NCBI RefSeq assembly: GCF_000187585.1
Contig: NZ_GL732463.1
Span: forward strand, 1,426,944 to 1,490,943
DNA from: Streptococcus peroris ATCC 700780
GTDB lineage: Bacteria > Bacillota > Bacilli > Lactobacillales > Streptococcaceae
Length of the DNA: 64,000 bases
Direction: 5' to 3'
Shown: in pieces, positions 17,343-25,445 of the stretch
Numbering within the stretch: position 1 is the stretch's first letter
Layout: each line of letters opens with the position of its first letter
Made by a program: the position numbers and the translations under genes
The notes under the pieces: model-generated
The model's input: only the letters and a program-made list of their open reading frames with translations
What the model was told of the DNA's origin: nothing
Databases searched by the model: none

Positions 17343-17436
17343 ATAAGTTAAGAAGAACTTAACTTATACTCCTAAAACTTTTTCATAATAATCTCCCTAT
17401 AAAAAAATTAAGTCGCCCAATCAGGCGGCTTTTTTT
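17343..17436 (+). ncRNA. CiaR-dependent small RNA (csRNA type), standard form
   Basis: Predicted 94-nt transcript. It begins with a perfect 10-bp hairpin (ATAAGTTAAG / CTTAACTTAT with a 5-nt loop), continues with an unpaired stretch containing CATAATAATCTCCCTA, and ends with the terminator AGTCGCC-loop-GGCGGCT plus T run. This is the canonical csRNA plan. The anti-Shine-Dalgarno stretch predicts pairing with translation starts. The remaining intergenic sequence to 17595 shows no gene. Confidence 0.85.
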
Positions 17437-17594
17437 GTTGCGAACTCGATGTGAGAATGGTTGCTAATCAAAAGCAAACACCAGAGAAATGTTGACAAAG
17501 GTCAAAGATTTCTCTAGTATAAGAAGTAAGGCTAGAGATTTTCTGAGAATAGAGTAAATGGAAGTCCATTGGTTTGAGAAAGAGATGTTGAACA

Positions 17595-18140
17595 ATGACT
17601 AAAAGAATGAAAAACAATAGGAAACTAGTTAATCTAGGATTGTATCAAAACAAAATAGTCTATTATGACTTAAAAGAAAAGAAACTTTACTTTTCAATTC
17701 TAGGAAGATCCTCTAAGAATCAACACTACTACACTCTTGGACTCACATTACTCTCTCTCCCCATTATTAGATGGCTAAATGAATTAATCATTTTTAGTAT
17801 TCCTACTATCAAATATTCTAGCGTCATTCTATGTACCTGCCTTTCCTTGCTCATAGGGAAATTTGTAGTGGACTACTCTAACAAAGACTTGGATTTATAT
17901 CCTGCATTGTTTACAGATATTGAGTACTTAGAGTTCTTAGAAATAGCTAAGAAAAATGGAACTCTTGCTTTCGTATTTAATATTATTAGTAGTGTCAGTT
18001 TGATAGGCTCCTTGATAGTTTACCTGATCTATGCAAAGCTTTTAGGATTGCTGATTTATTCTGTTCTCTTGTTCATTCTCTACATCTGTGTGGTCAATAA
18101 TGTACATAGACGGAATAAAGTTATTAAAAAACTAAACTAG
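17595..18140 (+). CDS. Hypothetical membrane protein
   Basis: Not recognised. 181 residues with a short basic cytoplasmic start, a cluster of two transmembrane segments near 50-95 and two more near 125-170, ending in basic NNVHRRNKVIKKLN. It begins an accessory cluster between ruvB and rsuA. Base composition is AT-rich relative to ruvB. A weak purine stretch (AGAAAGAGA) precedes the ATG at a long distance. Confidence 0.6.
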   Translation: MTKRMKNNRKLVNLGLYQNKIVYYDLKEKKLYFSILGRSSKNQHYYTLGLTLLSLPIIRWLNELIIFSIPTIKYSSVILCTCLSLLIGKFVVDYSNKDLDLYPALFTDIEYLEFLEIAKKNGTLAFVFNIISSVSLIGSLIVYLIYAKLLGLLIYSVLLFILYICVVNNVHRRNKVIKKLN

Positions 18141-18203
18141 TGAAAATATTCCATATGATTGGTTGTGGAAGGAACGCAACAAAATGAACTTTAAGGTTGG
18201 AAA

Positions 18204-18683
18204 ATGACAGAAGATAAAATTTTAACAAAAGAAGAAGTTCTTCGTGATGGTGTTTGTTTTGAAGATGAACTAGACTGGGGCGGAGAATTCTATGAACAAA
18301 TTGTCTGTGAAAATGAATTAGGAGAAGAGGTTCCTTATACTGGTTTAGCCTATGATTTATATTCAGATGGTCAATTAGAGTTTTATGGATATATAGATAA
18401 TGGGTATAGGCATGGTCTAGCTGTCTACTTTTATTCTAATGGGAAAATTAAAAGAATTAATAATCAAGACAGAGGTTCAGCCGAAGGAATTCAAAAAGAA
18501 TATTTTGAAAATGGTGATATTAAGTCGGTTTCTTATTGTATTGCAGGAGGAGAAATTCTCTATAAGAAATATGATGAGACTGGTAAAGTTATTGAAGAAA
18601 AAACAGAGCCTACCGAAGATGATTTCAAGATAGCAAAAAAGTGGGGTGTTGATTTATCGACTTTAGACATAAATTTGAAGTAG
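18204..18683 (+). CDS. MORN/YwqK-like repeat protein
   Basis: 159 residues, acidic and soluble. The middle contains repeats of the YwqK/MORN type: GLAYDLYSDGQLEFYGYIDNG, GLAVYFYSNGKIKRI and GIQKEYFENGDIKSVSYC. Such proteins occur as antitoxin-like or immunity-like partners in polymorphic toxin loci, but no toxin is seen here, so that role is only a possibility. Its 3' end lies directly against the endonuclease V gene, which lacks a good start of its own. RBS AAGGTTGG is weak. Confidence 0.72.
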   Translation: MTEDKILTKEEVLRDGVCFEDELDWGGEFYEQIVCENELGEEVPYTGLAYDLYSDGQLEFYGYIDNGYRHGLAVYFYSNGKIKRINNQDRGSAEGIQKEYFENGDIKSVSYCIAGGEILYKKYDETGKVIEEKTEPTEDDFKIAKKWGVDLSTLDINLK

Positions 18684-18694
18684 AACAAAATCGC

Positions 18695-19333
18695 TTGAGA
18701 TCTCAGATTGATTTGACGAATCGTTTCATACCTTCTGATATCCAATATGTGGCAGGAGTGGACCTTGCTTATTGGAAAGAAGGAGATAAGGAATACGGTG
18801 TTGCATGTATCGTTGTCATCGACCGTAGAACTATGGAAGTGTTGGAGGAAGTGAGTTACTCTGACGAAATCCATGTTCCTTATCTTCCTAGTTATTTAGC
18901 TTTTCGAGAGTTGCCTTTGATTTTAGAAGCAGTAAAGCTTTTAATTAGTAAACCAGATTTGTATATGTTTGATGGAAATGGATATTTGCATCCGCGCAAT
19001 ATGGGGATAGCGACACACGCTTCTTTTTACTTGAATAAGCCAACGATTGGCGTCGCTAAAAACTATTACCATATTGATGGGGCGCAATATACTGTCCCTG
19101 AAAATCGTGAGGGAGCTTATACAAATATTGTAAAAGACGGTAAAATTTATGGGCAAGTTTTACGGACTCATCAAGATGTCAAACCAATCTATATTTCTTG
19201 TGGGAATTGGATTAATCTGGAAACGACTCGGGAATTTGTTTTAGAATTTGTTACAAAAGATAGCCGTTTGCCAATCACAACACGATTCGCTGATATCATG
19301 ACACATCGGGAGAGAAATAAGAGAAAAATATAA
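18695..19333 (+). CDS. nfi: Endonuclease V, start uncertain
   Basis: Deoxyinosine 3'-endonuclease of 212 residues from TTG 18695. Active-site features are present: VAGVDLAYW (metal Asp), LPSYLAFRELP, MFDGNGYLHPRNMGIATH (Asp and His; the family's DGHG is DGNG here) and TIGVAKN (Lys). No ATG or GTG lies upstream in frame before a TGA at 18650-18652. The in-frame codons before the TTG (HKFEVEQNR) look like genuine endonuclease V N-terminus. The 5' end has probably been lost where the YwqK-like gene joined it, so the present protein may start at TTG or be non-functional. Confidence 0.8.
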   Translation: MRSQIDLTNRFIPSDIQYVAGVDLAYWKEGDKEYGVACIVVIDRRTMEVLEEVSYSDEIHVPYLPSYLAFRELPLILEAVKLLISKPDLYMFDGNGYLHPRNMGIATHASFYLNKPTIGVAKNYYHIDGAQYTVPENREGAYTNIVKDGKIYGQVLRTHQDVKPIYISCGNWINLETTREFVLEFVTKDSRLPITTRFADIMTHRERNKRKI

Positions 19334-19350
19334 AAAAGATTGGAAAAATT

Positions 19351-19818
19351 ATGACAGATCCTAAGTACGGTGAAAATATTGTTGTTCTTTTTAAACATGA
19401 AAATAAATATACTTGGTATGTTTCGGATTTAGAATTCTGGTATATTGATTATGAGGTAGCACATTATTCGCTTGATACTCTGTATGATGAGCGAAAACGT
19501 TCTTCGAAACTGACTCATGATACATTGCCATATTTCTTAGAAGATATGGAAGTATATAAATGTGATCGAAATGAGCTAGGAGAAGCATTTGCTAAATCGT
19601 ATCAGGAAGATAGATTAAACGCAGTTTACGATTTTAAACCTTCCCTGTTTATCGATATGGATGAGATGGAACTGTACTCGCAGTACGCAGAATACGTATC
19701 ATTTGAAGAATATGTTTCAGAACCATGGAAAGGTCAATATAAATCATTTTGGGATAAGATTCCAGAAGAAGAAAAATTCTGGTTAGCTTGTGGCACCGAT
19801 GTATACGGTGAAAATTAA
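19351..19818 (+). CDS. Hypothetical acidic protein
   Basis: Not recognised. 155 residues, rich in Asp, Glu, Tyr and Trp, no membrane segment and no signal peptide. The composition (for example DLEFWYIDYEV, FIDMDEMELYSQYAEYVSFEEYV) resembles small immunity proteins in general, but no family motif is evident. It follows nfi by 17 nt and precedes a 66-residue protein. GATTGGAAAAATT before ATG is a weak binding site. Confidence 0.6.
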   Translation: MTDPKYGENIVVLFKHENKYTWYVSDLEFWYIDYEVAHYSLDTLYDERKRSSKLTHDTLPYFLEDMEVYKCDRNELGEAFAKSYQEDRLNAVYDFKPSLFIDMDEMELYSQYAEYVSFEEYVSEPWKGQYKSFWDKIPEEEKFWLACGTDVYGEN

Positions 19819-19840
19819 TTTTTTTAAGATTGGAGTAAAT

Positions 19841-20041
19841 ATGAGTAACAAAGTATCAATTATGCAAGAAATGTTTAAAAAAGAGGGTTCAGATGAACTC
19901 GTTCCTGCAGTAACCATTATCTTGGATGGTCAAATTAGAAATATCATTGATGCCCTAACAGAACAGAATGGCTATGAAGGCTATCCAGAAGCTATATCAG
20001 AAATTCTTTTCAAAGGAATAGAAAGTATGATTAAAAAATAA
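19841..20041 (+). CDS. Small hypothetical protein
   Basis: 66 residues (MSNKVSIMQEMF...), soluble, with a predicted helical C-terminus (GYPEAISEILFKGIESMIKK). ATG 19841 is preceded by TTGGAGTAA. An upstream in-frame start would overlap the preceding gene and is disfavoured. Last gene of the accessory cluster, followed by a strong terminator. Function unknown. Confidence 0.55.
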   Translation: MSNKVSIMQEMFKKEGSDELVPAVTIILDGQIRNIIDALTEQNGYEGYPEAISEILFKGIESMIKK

Positions 20042-20062
20042 ATCTGGGAAAGCAAATACAAG

Positions 20063-20091
20063 AAAAAGAGAGCGAAAACCGCTCTCTTTTT
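20063..20091 (+). terminator. Terminator of the accessory cluster
   Basis: AAAAGAGAGCG - AAAAC - CGCTCTCTTTT, a strong symmetric hairpin with T run. It runs straight into the rsuA promoter. Confidence 0.88.
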
Positions 20092-20092
20092 A

Positions 20093-20101
20093 TGATATAA
20101 T
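20093..20101 (+). promoter_or_regulatory. Extended -10 promoter placed for leaderless rsuA mRNA
   Basis: TGATATAAT ends six bases (AGCCCT) before the ATG. There is no ribosome binding site in those bases, so the mRNA is predicted to start at the initiation codon. Confidence 0.7.
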
Positions 20102-20107
20102 AGCCCT

Positions 20108-20830
20108 ATGAGATTAGATAAATTTTTAGTTGCCTGTGCTGTTGGGAGTCGGACTGAGGTTAAAAACTTTCTCAAGGCTGGGCGCGTGACGGTCAATGGC
20201 AAGAAAGAAAAGTCTGCCAAGCTACAAATTGATGAAGAGACAGACGAGATTTGTTTTGACGGTAAAAAATTAGAGTACGAAGAGTTTGTCTACTACATGA
20301 TGAACAAGCCCCAGGGGGTTATCTCAGCGACTGAAAATCCTAAACACAAGACTGTTTTGGATTTAATGGATGACTATGCATGTGCTAAGGAAGTTTTCCC
20401 AGTAGGGCGTTTGGATATCGATACGCATGGACTCTTGCTCTTGACCAATGATGGCAAACTGGCTCATGCTCTTCTTTCACCAAAACGTCATGTGGATAAG
20501 ACCTATATGGCTCAAGTCAAGGGTATCATGACGGATGAAGACATTGAGACATTTGCCAAAGGTATCCCACTCAAGGACTTTACTTGTCAGCCTGCCAAGC
20601 TGGAGCTTGTGTCGATTGATACGGAAGAAAATAAAAGTCTAGTCCGCGTGACCATTGCAGAAGGGAAATTCCACCAGGTCAAACGGATGGTGGCCTACTG
20701 TGGCAAGGAAGTGGTGGACTTGCAGCGTGTGACCATGGGAACTTTGACCTTGGATGAGGAATTGAAACGTGGAGAATGGCGTCGTTTAAGCAAGGAAGAA
20801 CTAGAAGGCTTGCTTGAGAGTGTCGGCTAG
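20108..20830 (+). CDS. rsuA: 16S rRNA pseudouridine-516 synthase family protein
   Basis: Pseudouridine synthase of 240 residues. An N-terminal S4 RNA-binding domain (about 1-60: LDKFLVACAVGSRTEVKNFLKAGRVTVNG split by its usual turn) is followed by the catalytic domain with GRLDIDTHGLLLLTNDG, whose catalytic Asp is 103, and by FHQVKRMVAYCGKEV. The domain order fits RsuA/RluB-type enzymes, RsuA being the usual streptococcal annotation. Complete length. Expression probably from a leaderless mRNA. Confidence 0.92.
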   Translation: MRLDKFLVACAVGSRTEVKNFLKAGRVTVNGKKEKSAKLQIDEETDEICFDGKKLEYEEFVYYMMNKPQGVISATENPKHKTVLDLMDDYACAKEVFPVGRLDIDTHGLLLLTNDGKLAHALLSPKRHVDKTYMAQVKGIMTDEDIETFAKGIPLKDFTCQPAKLELVSIDTEENKSLVRVTIAEGKFHQVKRMVAYCGKEVVDLQRVTMGTLTLDEELKRGEWRRLSKEELEGLLESVG

Positions 20831-20950
20831 TGATAGCAGCACCATGAAATATTAGGAAAATGCGAGGAAAATATCCTTGCCTTTTTCAGTTTTTGGTTGC
20901 TTCCTTTGTGAAAAGAGTTATAATAGACTATAGAATATAAGGAGGGAATT

Positions 20951-22285
20951 ATGAACGCAATTCAAAATTCATTTACGGATAAATTATTTGCTGATTACGA
21001 AGCAAATGTGAAGTATCAAGCTGTTGAAAATGCTGCTAGCCATAACGGTCTTTTTGCAGCACTTGAACGTCGTCAAAGCCATGTGGATAACACTCCTGTT
21101 TTCTCACTTGATTTGACTAAGGACAAAGTAACCAACCAGAAAGCTTCTGGTCGTTGCTGGATGTTTGCGGCTCTCAACACTTTCCGCCACAAACTCATCT
21201 CTCAATATAAATTGGAAAATTTTGAGTTATCTCAAGCCTATACTTTTTTCTGGGACAAGTATGAAAAATCAAACTGGTTCTTAGAACAAGTCATTGCAAC
21301 TGCAGATCAAGATTTGACTAGTCGTAAGGTTAGCTTCCTTCTCCAAACACCTCAACAAGATGGTGGACAATGGGATATGGTAGTGGCTCTGTTTGAAAAA
21401 TATGGTGTCGTACCTAAATCAGTGTATCCTGAATCTATCTCATCAAGCAGTAGTCGTGAGCTCAATGCAATTCTTAACAAATTGCTTCGTCAAGATGCAC
21501 AAATCTTGCGTGACTTACTTGCTTCTGGTGCAGACCAAGCAACAGTACAAGCTAAGAAAGAAGAACTCTTGCAAGAAATCTTTAACTTCCTTGCAATGTC
21601 ACTAGGACTTCCACCACGTAAGTTTGATTTTGCTTATCGCGATAAGGATAACAACTACCAAAGCGAAAAAGGCATTACTCCACAAGAATTCTTCAAGAAG
21701 TATGTTGATCTACCAATTGGGGACTACGTTTCTGTTATCAACGCTCCAACTGCTGATAAACCTTATGGTAAATCTTACACAGTTGAGATGCTAGGAAATG
21801 TGGTTGGTAGTCGTGCTGTACGCTATATCAACGTACCAATGGAACGCTTGAAAGAATTGGCCATCGCACAAATGCAAACAGGTGAAACTGTTTGGTTTGG
21901 TTCAGATGTCGGCCAACTCAGCAACCGTAAGGCTGGTATCCTTGCAACAGATGTTTATGACTTTGCATCAAGCATGGATATTCATTTGACTCAAGACAAG
22001 GCAGGCCGTTTGGACTACAGCGAAAGCTTGATGACCCATGCTATGGTCTTGACTGGTGTCGACTTAGATGAAAATGGTAAATCCACTAAGTGGAAAGTTG
22101 AAAACTCATGGGGAGACAAAGTAGGTACAGATGGTTACTTTGTTGCTTCAGATGCTTGGATGGACGAATACACTTACCAAATCGTTGTCCGCAAAGAATT
22201 GCTGACAGCAGAAGAACAAGCTGCCTATGAAGCAGAACCAACTGTATTAGCACCTTGGGATCCAATGGGAGCTTTAGCAGAATAA
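20951..22285 (+). CDS. pepC: Aminopeptidase C (bleomycin hydrolase family)
   Basis: Cytosolic cysteine aminopeptidase of 444 residues, C1 papain fold, forming a hexamer with internal active sites. The catalytic Cys69 is in GRCWMFAALN, the His is in SLMTHAMVLTGV (about residue 363) and the Asn in VENSWGD (about 384). The preceding AAGGAGGG is a strong ribosome binding site. Convergent with the mannose PTS operon, sharing a bidirectional terminator. Confidence 0.97.
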   Translation: MNAIQNSFTDKLFADYEANVKYQAVENAASHNGLFAALERRQSHVDNTPVFSLDLTKDKVTNQKASGRCWMFAALNTFRHKLISQYKLENFELSQAYTFFWDKYEKSNWFLEQVIATADQDLTSRKVSFLLQTPQQDGGQWDMVVALFEKYGVVPKSVYPESISSSSSRELNAILNKLLRQDAQILRDLLASGADQATVQAKKEELLQEIFNFLAMSLGLPPRKFDFAYRDKDNNYQSEKGITPQEFFKKYVDLPIGDYVSVINAPTADKPYGKSYTVEMLGNVVGSRAVRYINVPMERLKELAIAQMQTGETVWFGSDVGQLSNRKAGILATDVYDFASSMDIHLTQDKAGRLDYSESLMTHAMVLTGVDLDENGKSTKWKVENSWGDKVGTDGYFVASDAWMDEYTYQIVVRKELLTAEEQAAYEAEPTVLAPWDPMGALAE

Positions 22286-22292
22286 TAGAAAT

Positions 22293-22328
22293 AAAAAAGA
22301 ATCAGGTGATAAACCTGATTCTTTTTTT
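22293..22328. terminator. Bidirectional terminator between pepC and manN
   Basis: AAAAAAGAATCAGG - TGATAAA - CCTGATTCTTTTTTT, symmetric with A and T runs on both sides, placed between convergent genes. Confidence 0.9.
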
Positions 22329-22349
22329 GTTTGTAAATTCTCGCCGAGA

Positions 22350-23261
22350 TTACATGATACCGAAGAAACGAGCTGCGATACCAACTACAAAGAGGGCAAG
22401 GATGATTGAGATTGGAGATACTTTTTTCTTAAGCAACCACATGCAAAGGAAAGTAAGGAGAAGTCCCATCAATCCCGGAATCAAGGAATTCAATTGTCCT
22501 TGAAGTGTTTGAGGTTGAACGCTATCTAAGCTCAAGCCACTAAGTGCTTGACCAAGAATTCCCTTCAATTCTCCACCTGTAACAGGGCCTTCTGGGAAGT
22601 TGATGTAAGCACCTTCTGCCAATTGTTTACCTGGAAGATTGACAGTGAAGTTGATAGAAACCCAACGTTGTACAAGGACAGCAAGGATGAACATACCAAG
22701 GATAGAAGCACCTTTAGTGATGTCTTTCAAGATACCACCAGACATGTCTTTAGTGATTTCAGATCCAGCCTTGTAACCAAACTCTTGTGTGTACCATAGG
22801 AAAGACATACGAATGGCATTCCAACCAAAGAAGAAGAGAAGTGGTCCAACGATATTACCAGTTGCTGCAAGTGATGCACCAAGGGCACCAAGGATAGGAC
22901 GTACTGTAAACCAGAAGACTGGATCACCAATACCAGCAAGAGGTCCCATCATACCGATTTTAACACCTTGGATGGCAGCGTCATCGATTTCAGTACCGTT
23001 TGCACGTTCTTCTTCAAGTGCAAGAGTAACCCCCATGATTGGAGCAGCTACATATGGGTGAGTGTTGAAGAACTCAAGGTGACGCTCAAGAGCAGCAGCT
23101 TGGTCTTCTTTTTTAGTGTAAAGTTTCTTGATAGCTGGGATCAAAGAGTAAGCCCAACCTAAGTTTTGCATACGTTCGTAGTTCCAAGAACCTTGAAGGA
23201 ATTGTGAACGCCACCAAACTTTTTGGCGATCTGATTTTGATAATTGAATTTTTTCAGCCAT
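22350..23261 (-). CDS. manN: Mannose-family PTS component IID
   Basis: Membrane component of the main mannose/glucose phosphotransferase. 303 residues, with the IID signatures RSQFLQGSWNYERMQNLGW, GPLAGIGDPVFWFTVRP and a hydrophobic C-terminus. It lies 14 nt behind manM and is the last gene of manLMN. Man-PTS IIC/IID is also the receptor for class IIa bacteriocins and others. Rich in preferred codons, indicating high expression. Confidence 0.96.
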   Translation of the reverse strand: MAEKIQLSKSDRQKVWWRSQFLQGSWNYERMQNLGWAYSLIPAIKKLYTKKEDQAAALERHLEFFNTHPYVAAPIMGVTLALEEERANGTEIDDAAIQGVKIGMMGPLAGIGDPVFWFTVRPILGALGASLAATGNIVGPLLFFFGWNAIRMSFLWYTQEFGYKAGSEITKDMSGGILKDITKGASILGMFILAVLVQRWVSINFTVNLPGKQLAEGAYINFPEGPVTGGELKGILGQALSGLSLDSVQPQTLQGQLNSLIPGLMGLLLTFLCMWLLKKKVSPISIILALFVVGIAARFFGIM

Positions 23262-23275
23262 GATTGTTCCCCTTT

Positions 23276-24088
23276 CTAGTAGTCTTCTAGGATATCACCG
23301 ATTGGATCGTTAGAAGTTGCAGCTCCTCCGCCACCGTTTCCACCTTGTTTAGAAAGGTTGAGGTAGATGAAGGCAAGGGCAACACCGATGACACCAAGGG
23401 CAATCAAAGTCAATTGAGAAATCGCTGCAAGAGCAAAACCGATAGCGAAGAATGGCCATACTTCACGAGTAGCCATCATGTTGATAACCAAAGCGTAACC
23501 AACGGCAACGACCATGGCACCACCGACAGCCATACCACCGTTCAACCAGTCTGGCATCAATTTAAGAGCATCTTGAACAGCAGAAGCTGGGATAGCAATA
23601 AGGAAGGCTGCAGGAATCGCGATACGAAGACCTTGAAGAACAAGGGCAAAGTAGTGAGCACGTTCAACAGCTGCAATGTTTCCTTCTTTAGCAGCAGCGT
23701 CAGCAGTGTGAACCAAACCAACTGAGATTGTACGAACAATCATAGTCAAGAAAAGTCCAGCTACGGCAAGAGGGATTGCAGTTGCAGTTGCGACTGCGAT
23801 ACCTTCAGTAGTAAAGTTACCACCTTTAATCATGATGATTGCAGCGGCAACAGAGGCAAGAGCAGCGTCAGGTGCTACGGCAGCTCCGATGTTAGCCCAA
23901 CCAAGGGCAATCATTTGAAGTGATCCACCAAGCATAACTCCTGCTTCGAGGTTACCGGTTGCAAGACCGATGAGGGTACATGCGACGATTGGTTGATGGA
24001 ATTGGAATTGGTCGAGGATACCTTCAAGACCTGCAAGGAAGGCAACAACTACAACCAAGATAGCAGAAATGAATGAAATATCTGACAT
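23276..24088 (-). CDS. manM: Mannose-family PTS component IIC
   Basis: Integral membrane permease subunit of 270 residues. Contains FLAGLEGILDQFQFHQP, LGGSLQMIALGWANIGAAVAPDAA and VGYALVINMMA, the family landmarks. The C-terminus ends in a Gly-rich linker (GGNGGGGAATS). Acts with ManN to form the sugar channel. Second gene of the operon. Confidence 0.96.
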   Translation of the reverse strand: MSDISFISAILVVVVAFLAGLEGILDQFQFHQPIVACTLIGLATGNLEAGVMLGGSLQMIALGWANIGAAVAPDAALASVAAAIIMIKGGNFTTEGIAVATATAIPLAVAGLFLTMIVRTISVGLVHTADAAAKEGNIAAVERAHYFALVLQGLRIAIPAAFLIAIPASAVQDALKLMPDWLNGGMAVGGAMVVAVGYALVINMMATREVWPFFAIGFALAAISQLTLIALGVIGVALAFIYLNLSKQGGNGGGGAATSNDPIGDILEDY

Positions 24089-24135
24089 GGTTTTATTCCT
24101 TTTCTATTTAATGAATTTATAGATGTTGAGTTAGA

Positions 24136-25125
24136 TTATTGAACGTTTGCTTTTTCAATCAAGTCAAACAAATCTTTTTTCGTGTCATTTGGTACTTTAC
24201 GTACGTCAAATTCAACACCGAGGTCACGCATTTTTTCAAATGTAGCAACGTCGTCCTTGTCCATTGACAATACGTTGTTGATCATTGTTTTACCAGTTGA
24301 GTGAGCCATTGAACCAACGTTCAGAGTCTTGATTGGCACACCGCCTTCGATAGCACGAAGAGCATCTTGAGGTGTTTCAAACAAGATAAGGGCGTGAGTG
24401 TTTCCAAAACGAGGATCTTTTGCAACCTCAATCAATTTTTTGATTGGAACAACGTTGGCCTTTACTCCGTTAGGAGCTGCTTGTTTGATCAATTCTTTAC
24501 GAAGGTCGTCGTTTGCAACATTGTCTGAAGCAACGATGATACGGTCCGCTTTTGAGTCTGGAGTCCAAGCAGTTGCGACTTGTCCGTGAAGAAGACGTGT
24601 GTCAAGACGAGCAAGGTTGATTTTCAATTTACCGTCTCCGATAACAGTTCCTTCTGGAATAGCAGCTTGGGCAACTGGAGCAGCTGCAGCACCTGCAACT
24701 TCCTCAACTGGGTTTAACTCTTCTGGAAGAGCTTTGATGCCATCTTTGGCTTCTTTAATGATATTCGCAGCGACTTTATCCACACCAGCATTAGCGTCCA
24801 TGAGACGTTCTGTATAGGTTTGGATTAACATCGGCAAGTTAAGTCCTGTGATGATGGCAAATTTACGTTCAGGATTTTCTCCCATTACGCGACTAGCTTG
24901 GTTAAATGGAGATCCACTCCAAAGGTCCGCCAAGACTAGAACCTCATCTTCTGCGTCAAATGCCGCCACAGCATTGTTAAACTTAGCGTATAGATCATCT
25001 GGACCTTCATTTGGCATAAAGGTTACAACTTGAACCTTTTCTTGTTCACCAAAGATCATAGATCCTGACTGATGAATCCCCGCAGCAAATTCGCCATGGC
25101 TCGCAATAATGATTCCGATACTCAT
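24136..25125 (-). CDS. manL: Mannose-family PTS component IIAB
   Basis: Cytoplasmic phosphocarrier of 329 residues. The IIA domain (1-135) has the phosphorylation site His10 in IIASHGEFA. An Ala/Pro-rich linker (about 138-166) follows, then the IIB domain with His180 in [11 protein letters not shown]. Phosphate passes from HPr to His10, to His180, then to the sugar. The promoter region holds CTTAAA repeats of CiaR type and a cre-like site. AAGGAGGAAAG precedes the ATG. Confidence 0.97.
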   Translation of the reverse strand: MSIGIIIASHGEFAAGIHQSGSMIFGEQEKVQVVTFMPNEGPDDLYAKFNNAVAAFDAEDEVLVLADLWSGSPFNQASRVMGENPERKFAIITGLNLPMLIQTYTERLMDANAGVDKVAANIIKEAKDGIKALPEELNPVEEVAGAAAAPVAQAAIPEGTVIGDGKLKINLARLDTRLLHGQVATAWTPDSKADRIIVASDNVANDDLRKELIKQAAPNGVKANVVPIKKLIEVAKDPRFGNTHALILFETPQDALRAIEGGVPIKTLNVGSMAHSTGKTMINNVLSMDKDDVATFEKMRDLGVEFDVRKVPNDTKKDLFDLIEKANVQ

Positions 25126-25162
25126 TATTGTCTTTCCTCCTTATAAAATGTTTGACTTGTAG

Positions 25163-25216
25163 TTTAAGAAAACTTTAAGACTCTTTAAGTATAAACCGTT
25201 TTCAATAAAAAATCAA
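25163..25216 (-). promoter_or_regulatory. manLMN promoter with triple CiaR-type repeat and cre-like site
   Basis: On the minus strand, -35 TTGATT (25216-25211), 17 bp, -10 TATACT (25193-25188). Three TTTAAG hexamers on the plus strand at 25163-25168, 25174-25179 and 25184-25189 (spacings 5 and 4) overlap and follow the -10. Between -35 and -10 lies TTGAAAACGGTTTATA, close to a cre. CiaR bound here would block rather than activate. The rest of the gap to 25446 shows two TATCAACATTTTTA copies and a TATAAT, but no gene. Confidence 0.7.
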
Positions 25217-25389
25217 CTACTTATGATAAATCCTAAAAATATAAGAGAGAAATCGATTGTTAAAGATAATGATATATCAACATTTTTAATATCTCTTTAT
25301 AAGTACGTGTGCAAAATTTAGTATAAAAACCAAATCTATCAACATTTTTAGAAAGTCATTTTTAGGTCTAGTTCTCATAGAGTTTTTGG

Positions 25390-25395
25390 TATAAT
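25390..25395 (+). promoter_or_regulatory. -10 of the glutamate-cysteine-ligase-like gene
   Basis: TATAAT preceded by TGG (extended -10), 50 nt upstream of the start codon. Confidence 0.55.
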
Positions 25396-25445
25396 ATAGA
25401 GAGCAATCGATGTTTTAGGAAGAGAATTTAGAGTGAGAGGTATGT

